Positions 24,251 to 31,399 of a DNA stretch of 64,000 nucleotides are shown here, one piece after another. The position numbers and the translations under genes were made by a program. Within the stretch, counting starts at the first letter, position 1, and every line of letters starts with the position of its first letter. The notes under the pieces were generated by a model. It ran no database searches and was not told where the DNA came from. It saw nothing but the letters and a program-made list of their open reading frames with translations. This DNA is from Marinifilum breve (GTDB lineage: Bacteria; Bacteroidota; Bacteroidia; Bacteroidales; Marinifilaceae). The stretch lies in contig NZ_QFLI01000002.1 in the NCBI RefSeq assembly GCF_003202155.1, positions 682,001 through 746,000 on the forward strand, written 5' to 3'.

Positions 24251-25669
24251 TTACTTTAAATAATTAGTGAATTCTATATTTAACTCATTGATCAGTTCAT
24301 CAATTTCCTTTTCAGTGGTATTATAGTTTGTAATACAAGCCCTAAAAGTAGGTATTCCATTTATAGGATAAACAGATAACCATGATTTACCTTTTGCTAA
24401 AACCTTATCCAATATTTCTTTCGGGAAATTTGAATCTGTTTCAAATTCAGATTTTGCAAAGCATACAACTGGCAAATCTGTATTATTTTTGATTTTCCAA
24501 CCATTTTCTATCAGCTGATTTTTTAAATATTGCCCCATCTTTGCCTGATGATTTATGGTTTGTTCATATCCCTGCCAACCATAGAATAGTAGTGAAAGAT
24601 ATACTTTTAAACCAATGAATCTTCTCGACCATTGAATAGAATGTGTAAAGGGTTCAGTAATCGTGAGTTTATCAGCTTCCTTTGGCATGTATTCCGTTGT
24701 AATTCTGAACGTTTTTCCGAGAATATCATTTCTCGATGTCAAAAATATACTTGTTCCCATTGGTACCGACATCCATTTATGAGCATCAAAAGTAATGGAA
24801 TCAGACTTTTCGATACCTGTTAATTGGGGCTTCAAATCCTGACTTAAAATTGCTCCACCTCCGTATGCGGCATCAACATGAAACCAAATGTTGTTCTTTT
24901 TGCAAATGGAACTTAGCTGATTCAATTCGTCAATTGTACCTGTCCCAGTAGTTCCAGCAGTTCCAATAATCATTAATGGCGCATAAATTGATGAGTCAAG
25001 TTCATTTAGTTTTTGCTGTAAAATCTCCGTGTCCAGTTTTAATTCATCTGTAATTGGAATTGATTTTACAAGATTATATCCAATCCCAACAACTTTTGCG
25101 GCTTTTTGAATAGAGTGATGAGCCTCTGCTGAACAAAATACAACAGGTTTTTTGTCTAAACCAAATACTCCATCCTTAGCAAAATTTTGGTATTTATGGT
25201 TCAAAGCACAGAGCATTGCTGTAAGATTGGCTTCAGCTCCTCCTGTTGTGAAAACACCATCTGCATTTTTATCGTATCCAAATTTATTTGCAAATTCCCT
25301 AATTATTAACTCCTCTACTTCAACGGCAAAAGGGGCATGGCTCCAAGCAGCTAATTGAGGGTTATAGGTAGCTGTGATTAGGTCAGCGATAATTCCTGCA
25401 TAATTAGAACGTGGATTGAACAATCCAAAATATTTAGGATGTGGTGTATGAACACTAAAGGTTTCAAGTCCATTTGTTACGTGTTGGATAGCTTTTTCTG
25501 GTTTGATTCCATTAACTAAGTCTGTGGTAAGAAGCGATTCTCTAATTTTATTAATATTTAAATCAGGATTGGTCTTAAAATCTTGTGTTGAGCTATAATA
25601 GTTCTCCAGCTTTTCAAATACTATTTCGAGTATTTCTTTTCTCTGTTTATTGTCAAAATCAAATTGCAT
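24251..25669 (-). CDS. PLP-dependent amino-acid decarboxylase (group II, aromatic/glutamate type)
   Basis: This 472-residue fold-type I decarboxylase has TTGGAEANLTAMLCAL (PLP phosphate region), FHVDAAYGGGA (Asp contacting the pyridine N), and SITFDAHKWMSVPMG with PLP-Lys298. The start at 25669 is chosen over 25705 because AAGGAA lies 7 nt before the ATG and homologues begin near there. Substrate class (Tyr, Trp/5HTP, Glu or 2,4-diaminobutyrate) is not decidable from motifs. It is a cassette-like gene in the accessory array. Confidence 0.85.
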   Translation of the reverse strand: MQFDFDNKQRKEILEIVFEKLENYYSSTQDFKTNPDLNINKIRESLLTTDLVNGIKPEKAIQHVTNGLETFSVHTPHPKYFGLFNPRSNYAGIIADLITATYNPQLAAWSHAPFAVEVEELIIREFANKFGYDKNADGVFTTGGAEANLTAMLCALNHKYQNFAKDGVFGLDKKPVVFCSAEAHHSIQKAAKVVGIGYNLVKSIPITDELKLDTEILQQKLNELDSSIYAPLMIIGTAGTTGTGTIDELNQLSSICKKNNIWFHVDAAYGGGAILSQDLKPQLTGIEKSDSITFDAHKWMSVPMGTSIFLTSRNDILGKTFRITTEYMPKEADKLTITEPFTHSIQWSRRFIGLKVYLSLLFYGWQGYEQTINHQAKMGQYLKNQLIENGWKIKNNTDLPVVCFAKSEFETDSNFPKEILDKVLAKGKSWLSVYPINGIPTFRACITNYNTTEKEIDELINELNIEFTNYLK

Positions 25670-25748
25670 ATTAATTCCTTTTAAATGTCTTGACAAAATT
25701 CTCAATTCTCAAAACGTAATGAAACCCGATTCTTGCGGTTTTTCAAAT

Positions 25749-25879
25749 GCCCTATAACGGCTCGAATATGCGTAGTGCGGGATTTCAAGGCACCTCACTA
25801 TCAAATCGTTACTTTATTTATTAATCGCTTTAAAGCTCGAATTTAGTAGATTACGCATTACGTATATTTATTGTTAGCT
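25749..25879 (-). other. attC-like recombination site 2
   Basis: On the minus strand it starts AGCTAAC (25879-25873) and ends GTTATAGGGC (25758-25749). The outer arms AATATGCGTAGTGCG (25765-25779) and CGCATTACGTATATT (25854-25868) are inverted with 13/15 matches. Its GTTATAGGGC end is the reverse complement of the start of site 1, as expected for the two ends of one integrated cassette. Confidence 0.6.
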
Positions 25880-26611
25880 TTAGTTGTTTCTATCTTTCAG
25901 TATTCTATAGGTTTCAATTTCTCCATATTTTTGAAATCCAAGCTTTGTATAAATTGGTTCTCCCATTTTCGAAGCATGAAGAACACAAAATTTCGATTTA
26001 TTTTCTTTCGCTTCAATTAACAAATACTCTGTCATTTTTTTTCCGATTCCTTTTCCTCTACCTTTTGGGAGTGTTCCAATCATATGTAAACCTGCATTAT
26101 TATTAGAATCAAAAAATACAATTCCACAACCTAAGCTCTCATTATTTTCTTGGAATATAAATAATCGAATGTTTTCTGAGTTTTTAACAATTTTATAAAT
26201 TACCTGAGAGTCAATTTTATACCCAAAAGATTTTGATGCTGTTTCTGCAAAATTTACAGAATCCTTTTCTGTTCTTACTTGTTTGATATTAGAATTTGAA
26301 GAAATATCTTTTGAAACTAAATTCAAATCAAGAGCCATATTTTTTTGAACCATTACAAATTCCAAATTAGGGTTTCCACTTAATTCATTTGGTTTTCGAA
26401 TCGTTATTATCTCAGGAGCTTTATCTTCTTTGCTTAAATGTAAAATTTTTGTAACAGTTTCAGAATCACTCTTAAAATTGAAAATTCTGTTAGGCCAGTC
26501 TGAATCACCCATTGAAATAGAGGTATAATCTTCCGCTTTGAAAATCTTATTGGTCATAATACCAATTTGTTCCCAAAGTTCATACAAGTTATTTATTATC
26601 TGTTCGTTCAT
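25880..26611 (-). CDS. GNAT family N-acetyltransferase
   Basis: In this 243-residue protein the C-terminal half is GNAT: GLHMIGTLPKGRGKGIGKKM carries the acetyl-CoA pyrophosphate loop (KGRGKGIG), followed by KMGEPIYTKLGFQKYGEIETYRIL. The N-terminal half (MNEQIINNLYELWEQIGIMTNK) is typical of two-domain GNATs in Bacteroidota. The substrate is unknown. It starts 2 bp after the YdcZ-like gene, so the two are co-translated, and it ends right at attC-like site 2. Confidence 0.82.
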   Translation of the reverse strand: MNEQIINNLYELWEQIGIMTNKIFKAEDYTSISMGDSDWPNRIFNFKSDSETVTKILHLSKEDKAPEIITIRKPNELSGNPNLEFVMVQKNMALDLNLVSKDISSNSNIKQVRTEKDSVNFAETASKSFGYKIDSQVIYKIVKNSENIRLFIFQENNESLGCGIVFFDSNNNAGLHMIGTLPKGRGKGIGKKMTEYLLIEAKENKSKFCVLHASKMGEPIYTKLGFQKYGEIETYRILKDRNN

Positions 26612-26613
26612 GT

Positions 26614-27063
26614 TTACTTCAAATTAGTTATTATAATACCTGAAATCATTGCTAATATCCCGATACCCTTTTTTATTGTTAATGGTTCCATTGGTAAATT
26701 TAGCCAGCCAAAATGACCTGCTATAGCAGAAAATATCAATTGTCCACAAAGACCAATTGAAATCATAGTTGATATTCCAAGTTTAGGAATCGTATATAAA
26801 TACAATCCAATACCAACCATACTTAAAAACCCACCTGTAAACCAAAGGTAAATTGGTATTCCTTTTATTTGTGTAATAGTAGGGAAATCTTTGACTAAAA
26901 CGAAAACAAAAACAATAGCAAAAAGAGTACTCGACAAAAAAGCAATTACAGATGCTAATAAGGGATTTTTTAAACCTACTCCTAATTGGGAATTTAGTCC
27001 ACTTTGTGCAGCTAGTGCAACTCCACCTGTAAAAGCTAGTATAAAAATTATTGCTTTATTCAT
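26614..27063 (-). CDS. YdcZ/DUF606-type membrane protein (DMT superfamily)
   Basis: This 149-residue hydrophobic protein has five or so transmembrane segments, with the family pattern GGVALAAQSGLNSQLG near the N-terminus and IISGIIITNLK-like ending (MISGIIITN). It is one half of a DMT-type exporter and probably works as a dimer. Start 27063 (MNKAIIFILAF) is preferred over an upstream ATG at 27096, which would add a non-conserved polar leader. Substrate unknown. Confidence 0.78.
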   Translation of the reverse strand: MNKAIIFILAFTGGVALAAQSGLNSQLGVGLKNPLLASVIAFLSSTLFAIVFVFVLVKDFPTITQIKGIPIYLWFTGGFLSMVGIGLYLYTIPKLGISTMISIGLCGQLIFSAIAGHFGWLNLPMEPLTIKKGIGILAMISGIIITNLK

Positions 27064-27119
27064 AATGCAAATGTAGTTTATCGATTTCTTCCTCACATTT
27101 ACATATGTTGATTTTGAAG

Positions 27120-27713
27120 TTATTTCTTTAAATCTTTTCTTATTCTGCTTAATTGGGTTGGAGTAATTCCTAAATGTGAAGCAATATGTTGTTGTGCTAT
27201 TCTAGTATCAATATCGGGAAATGTACCACGCAATTTCATATATCTTTCAGTAGCATTCTCTAGAATTAAGGAAACCTCCTTTTGCTCTTTGTCAATTACC
27301 CAATTCTTTTCTAAATATGCAATATAAAACTCTTTTAAGTCCTCATTATTATTAATTAGATTTCTGTACGACTTATAATCCAATGAAATAAGAATAGTAT
27401 CCTCAAGAGCTTCTAGTGTAAATTCCGATGGCTTTTCAAGCATTGAAGAAACAAGAGAACCTGCAATATCATTTTCGAAGAATAGGTTTTTGGTGTAAAT
27501 ATCGCCTGTAGAATTGGTAAAATATGCTCTTAATACTCCTTTACATATGAAGTAAATATTTTTAGAAGAGCTTCCATTGTTCAGTAATATCTCATTTTTC
27601 ACTAAAGATTTGAACTTTATAATTGACTTCAATTTATTCAAAGACTCTTCACTAATGAATGCATATGATTCAATTTTACTTTTAAAATCTAATATGTATT
27701 TATCGTTATCCAT
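27120..27713 (-). CDS. Crp/Fnr-family transcriptional regulator
   Basis: This protein has 197 residues from Met at 27713; in-frame starts exist up to 27758. The N-terminal cyclic-nucleotide-binding-like beta barrel (EILLNNGSSSKNIYFICKGVLRAYF) lacks obvious cAMP ligands. The C-terminal helix-turn-helix reads IAQQHIASHLGITPTQLSRIRKDL. It is first in a likely three-gene unit with a YdcZ-like transporter and a GNAT, and a perfect palindrome lies 63 bp upstream. Confidence 0.82.
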   Translation of the reverse strand: MDNDKYILDFKSKIESYAFISEESLNKLKSIIKFKSLVKNEILLNNGSSSKNIYFICKGVLRAYFTNSTGDIYTKNLFFENDIAGSLVSSMLEKPSEFTLEALEDTILISLDYKSYRNLINNNEDLKEFYIAYLEKNWVIDKEQKEVSLILENATERYMKLRGTFPDIDTRIAQQHIASHLGITPTQLSRIRKDLKK

Positions 27714-27755
27714 TAGTATAAACTTTCGCATCTTTCTTCTATGCGTACTTTTTTT

Positions 27756-27799
27756 CAATTAAAGCTAACTTGTATATAAAGTGCATTAATGCACTTTAT
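27756..27799 (-). promoter_or_regulatory. Cassette core half-site and 24-bp perfect palindrome
   Basis: CAATTAAAGCTAAC (27756-27769) is the inverse of GTTAGCTTTAGTTG at 25873-25886 (13/14), which fits the left end of the cassette holding the Crp/Fnr, YdcZ and GNAT genes. Next to it, 27776-27799 is a perfect palindrome (ATAAAGTGCATT and its inverse). It may be an operator for the Crp/Fnr protein or a remnant of an attC stem. Confidence 0.5.
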
Positions 27800-27944
27800 C
27801 CCTCCCAATTGGATGTAAAAGATGCACTAATTTGTTTTTCGCCAATGAAAATACAAAACAATAATCCCTCAACAAAGTATTCCTATGATTAATTTACAGG
27901 CATTAATCTAGGATCGTTTTTCTTCGTAACACATGGCTACGCTC

Positions 27945-28385
27945 CCATTAAAACCTGAACTTTTAATGTTATTTCCTGAGCTTTCAACCTTAAAACTTGT
28001 TCTTTTAACATTAATACTTGTGTTTTCAATATTAAAAGCTGTGTCTGCAACGTTGCTAGCTGTGGTTTCAATATTGTAAGCTGAGTGAGCAACATTGCCA
28101 GCTGAAGTTTCAGCATTAAAAGTTCATCTTTCAACGCAAAAGGCTGTCTTTTCAATCAAAAACTATGTCATTCAAGCATGGAAAGACAACAAAAAACATT
28201 GGAAGGTAAGCTTTCAACATTGAAACCTCAGCTTTTAATATTGAAAGCTGAGGTTTTTAAGTTGCACACTCTCTTCCGAACGTTGAAACATCAACTTTCA
28301 ACTTTGTTATGTCAGCTTTCTACGTTAAAACCTCCTGTTTTTACGTTAAATCTTCAACTTTCAACGCGAATCATTCGACATTTAC
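27945..28385. repeat. 21-bp degenerate tandem repeat array 1
   Basis: About 21 units of 21 bp run head to tail, with a 1-bp phase slip near 28150. A typical unit is TTGAAACCTCAGCTTTTAATA or TTAAAAGCTGTGTCTGCAACG. Many units are imperfect palindromes (TTGAAA...TTTCAA). Because 21 is divisible by three, both strands show short heptad-repeat ORFs (27937-28155 minus, 28178-28480 plus), but neither has signs of a gene. Confidence 0.8.
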
Positions 28386-28627
28386 CCTGCGTTTTTCTCA
28401 TATTTCAATTAAAATCTATCTATACAACTATAAATCACACAATAAAGCAAACTCCCATCAGAGCTACAATACAGACATAATCACAATGCAAATAACATAT
28501 AATATTCATAAGTTTATTAATTTAAAACGATTTTAAATTTCATAAAAACAATATGATTATAATTTAACCAAGTGCATTTTTGATAAATTTAATTGTTCAA
28601 AAAATTAAACTTTTAAATTCAAATAAT
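28386..28627. other. A+T-rich leader before the 118-aa gene
   Basis: No further gene is seen. Poly-A/T tracts and AACAATATGATTATAA-type sequence suggest a promoter region, but no full consensus was found. Confidence 0.35.
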
Positions 28628-28984
28628 ATGGCACAAATCAAAATCAAAGGCAATGCTAATTATTTAGCTGGTTTGTTCGCTGACATTAAACGAAAAAATG
28701 ATGCGGATGGTGAAGCTAGCTTATTAAATTCTGTAATCGACATAGCCGCAATTGAAGGAAAGGTTAACAACATGATCGATTATCAGGAAAAAGCAAATGA
28801 TGCAAATCGATTAAAAGAAGAGTTAAACGAGCAAAAAGCGAAAATGGCTAAAGAAATCATTAATGATATCAAGCAAATTCGTGATTTGTTGAAAGCTCAT
28901 TTCCCAAACGACACAAAAAAACTTGGTGCATGGGGCTTTACTATCGATGAAGTAAGCAAGAAAAAAGAGGAAGAACCTGTATAA
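28628..28984 (+). CDS. Conserved hypothetical protein, helical
   Basis: This 118-residue protein is polar and mostly helical. It starts MAQIKIKGNANYLAGLFADI, and a coiled-coil stretch (KANDANRLKEELNEQKAKMAKEIINDIKQIRDLL) fills residues 55-90. The tail is KKKEEEPV. I do not recognise the family. The start at 28628 is preferred over an upstream frame opening because AT-only sequence precedes it. It is alone and followed by a bidirectional terminator. Confidence 0.6.
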   Translation: MAQIKIKGNANYLAGLFADIKRKNDADGEASLLNSVIDIAAIEGKVNNMIDYQEKANDANRLKEELNEQKAKMAKEIINDIKQIRDLLKAHFPNDTKKLGAWGFTIDEVSKKKEEEPV

Positions 28985-29005
28985 TTGCAAGTTCCCCTGA
29001 AAAGC

Positions 29006-29039
29006 AAAAGGATGGTAGATTAATTTCTGCCATCCTTTT
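29006..29039. terminator. Bidirectional terminator
   Basis: The arms 29006-29019 and 29026-29039 (AAAAGGATGG with CCATCCTTTT as the outer part) form a 14-bp stem with one G-U pair. It lies between convergent genes with T-runs or A-runs outside. Confidence 0.8.
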
Positions 29040-29059
29040 ATTTATAATAGTCGAACAAT

Positions 29060-29800
29060 TTAAGCTATTCCATTGGCACTAACCGCAGCCCCAATAATTC
29101 CAGCTCCATTTTGAAACTGTGCAGGCAATACAGGCACTTCCACATCAATTTCACTTTCGAACTTATCCATTTTTTTGCTTACTCCTCCTCCAATTATAAA
29201 ATAATCGGGAGCACATATTACATTCACATGGTGCAAAAACTCATTGAATCGTTTGCCCCATTCCGCAAAGCTTAGCTCTTCTTTCTTGCGTACCGAATCG
29301 GCTGCATATTTTTCAATTTTCATTCCATCGCTATGCTTTAGTTGACCCAGTTCAAAGTTTGGCAACAATTGCCCATTGTAGAATACGCCTGAGCCAAGCC
29401 CCGTGCCAATGGTAACCATTACCACCAAGCCCAACTTACCTTTGCCCGCTCCATATCTCATCTCTGCCAATCCTGCGGCATCGGCATCATTCACAACACT
29501 TACATCCAATCCGGTTTTCTTACTGAAAAGTTCATCAACCTGAACCCCCACCCAGGAAGCATGCATATTGCCATGAGCCATTGCTTTGCCATGAGAAATT
29601 ATGCTTGGAAATCCACAGCCTACAGGGCCTTGCCAATTGAAATGATCAACAATTTCCTTTATCACATTTGCAACGGCTTCCGGCGTAGATGGCTGAGGGG
29701 TTGGAATGCGAAACCTCTCCTCCAACTGCTTTCCTATTGCAACATTCACCGGAGCTCCCTTAATTCCCGAACCTCCTATATCTATTCCTAATATTTCCAT
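29060..29800 (-). CDS. ROK-family sugar kinase, polyphosphate-glucokinase-like
   Basis: This 246-residue ROK kinase starts [19 protein letters not shown], an ATP-phosphate loop typical of PpgK-type enzymes. Catalytic Asp lies in [13 protein letters not shown], and the second phosphate loop is [12 protein letters not shown]. It lacks the Cys-rich zinc motif of regulatory ROK proteins, as PpgK does. It probably phosphorylates glucose using polyphosphate and/or ATP. The start at 29800 is chosen because the upstream ORF extension is a non-conserved hydrophobic leader. Confidence 0.85.
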   Translation of the reverse strand: MEILGIDIGGSGIKGAPVNVAIGKQLEERFRIPTPQPSTPEAVANVIKEIVDHFNWQGPVGCGFPSIISHGKAMAHGNMHASWVGVQVDELFSKKTGLDVSVVNDADAAGLAEMRYGAGKGKLGLVVMVTIGTGLGSGVFYNGQLLPNFELGQLKHSDGMKIEKYAADSVRKKEELSFAEWGKRFNEFLHHVNVICAPDYFIIGGGVSKKMDKFESEIDVEVPVLPAQFQNGAGIIGAAVSANGIA

Positions 29801-30177
29801 AAATTCTGATTGTGGATTTATAATGATGACTAAAAATACAAAAGAAAATAAGACGATAAAAACCAATATCGTAGAGATGAGATTAATTGGTCCTATAAGA
29901 TTTATGGTAGGTGAGTTATCAGATAGTACTTAAAGTTAAAGCATACGGTATAAACCTGCAATTACTCATTTAAGCTTGCATATAACAGCACCAATACTCT
30001 AAGTACTTTAGGCATCTCTTATATAATTACCCATTATAAATCATACCGCACCGAATAATTTCAATCATAAAAAAAGATAAACTTGGTGTAAATTTTACAA
30101 AGGATTATTATTTTGCAGGCCCGAAATGGCATAAAAAGTAAATGTCCTTAGAAGAATAAAATACCGGAATAAGAAAG
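29801..30177. other. Divergent promoter region ROK kinase / MscS
   Basis: No gene is seen. ATAATTACCCATTATAAATC at about 30023-30042 belongs to a dispersed repeat also present at about 47476-47520 (family R5). ATACGG and CATACCG pieces can pair. Confidence 0.4.
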
Positions 30178-31038
30178 ATGATTATGGATAGAGTAATTGA
30201 GTTTTTAGAATACGAGATTTTTAAAATTGGAAACTTTTCGTTCACATTTGGAAAAATTACCAGTACTCTTATTACCATATTAATCACCATTTTTTTACTC
30301 TGGTTAATTAAAAAAGCGCTATTCCGTAAAAAATCATTCCTAAGCATCGATAAAGGAAATCTATACTCCTTGTTTCAAATCATCAAATACCTGGTATGGA
30401 TCATTTCATCCTTAATTATTCTGGAAACATTGGGATTTAAATTGAATGTACTTTTGGCCGGATCGGCTGCCTTACTTGTTGGGGTTGGATTGGGCTTACA
30501 GAACACATTCAACAATTTTGTTTCAGGAATCATTTTACTCTTCGAGAGATCGATTAGGGTTGGAGATATTTTGGAAATAGATGGCGATGTGGTGAAAATG
30601 GAAAGAATCGGCCTAAGAACCTCATCAGCAAAAAATCGCGACGACATCATTATTATCATACCCAATTCGCTAATTACGAGCAATAAGGTGATCAATTGGA
30701 GTCATCAATCTGACAAAACAAGATTTAAAATTTGCGTTGGCGTAGCCTATGGTAGCGATGTAGAATTGGTGACCAAAGTATTAAAAGAAAGCGCACTGGA
30801 AAGCAGGGACATTACCGATAAAGAATCTATTCTGGTAAGATTTGTTGATTTTGGAAGTTCTTCTCTTGATTTTGAACTGTTGTTTTTCAGTAGAAATATT
30901 TTCAGGATTGAAAATCTTAAATCTGATATCAGAATGTTGATAAATAAAAAGTTTATCGAGAACAACATTTCCATTCCTTTTCCTCAAATGGATGTTCATT
31001 TTAAGTCGGATGCTACCGGACATTTTAGTAAAAAATAA
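30178..31038 (+). CDS. Small-conductance mechanosensitive channel (MscS family)
   Basis: This 286-residue protein has three membrane segments: about 20-45, 62-82 and 88-116. The last is the pore helix with GSAALLVGVGLGLQNTFNNF and VSGIILLFERSIRVGDIL at the start of the beta domain. A cytoplasmic vestibule follows. It opens under membrane tension to release solutes during osmotic downshock. ATG codons at 30178 and 30184 are both possible starts. Confidence 0.92.
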   Translation: MIMDRVIEFLEYEIFKIGNFSFTFGKITSTLITILITIFLLWLIKKALFRKKSFLSIDKGNLYSLFQIIKYLVWIISSLIILETLGFKLNVLLAGSAALLVGVGLGLQNTFNNFVSGIILLFERSIRVGDILEIDGDVVKMERIGLRTSSAKNRDDIIIIIPNSLITSNKVINWSHQSDKTRFKICVGVAYGSDVELVTKVLKESALESRDITDKESILVRFVDFGSSSLDFELLFFSRNIFRIENLKSDIRMLINKKFIENNISIPFPQMDVHFKSDATGHFSKK

Positions 31039-31399
31039 TTGCACATCGGTAAAACAAAATCAACCACCAATGGCACAAATTTTCACAAATTATATATACG
31101 TATTAAAGCGAACCAAACTGCTATCATTATCTTTTGGGATATGACGAATATCAGTTCTTCATAGATTTCCATGATTTTACATCGCGAAAATTCCCATCAT
31201 CATCGAAATTGTGAAAATTTCCTCCTTTTTTACCATCCACTTCCCTACTTTTATTGTCCTTATTACATTATTGCATAAAAACAACAACCAATCATGAAAC
31301 GAACATGAATTTTAGTATGCATTTAAAAAAAAGTGTGATTAAAATTCATCGAGTTCCTCCCGATAACGATCGGGATGACAAAACAAAAATTACAACCAG
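31039..31399. other. Gene-free spacer with dispersed repeat R2 copy 2
   Basis: No gene is seen. Repeat R2 copy 2 covers 31294-31355, and CCCGATAACGATCGGG (about 31359-31374) is a near-perfect hairpin immediately after it. The S9 peptidase promoter probably lies here, but I cannot place it. Confidence 0.45.
31294..31355. repeat. Dispersed repeat R2, copy 2
   Basis: It begins ATGAAACGAACATGAATTTT and ends GATTAAAATTCATCGAG, equal in length (62 bp) to the copy at 18599-18660 that encodes the tail of the DUF523 protein. Confidence 0.55.

Noticed and set aside
27776-27799. Fifth operator of the ArsR regulon
   Set aside because: It contains GTGCATTAATGCAC, but the half-site spacing is 2 bp shorter than in the four operators, and the neighbouring genes are unrelated.
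27945-28385. CRISPR array
   Set aside because: Units are contiguous 21-mers with no spacers and no cas genes nearby; the same holds for 46250-46564.
27937-28480. Two heptad-repeat ORFs on opposite strands that look like coiled-coil proteins
   Set aside because: They arise from the 21-bp period of repeat array 1, have no start signals, and the array runs past their ends.
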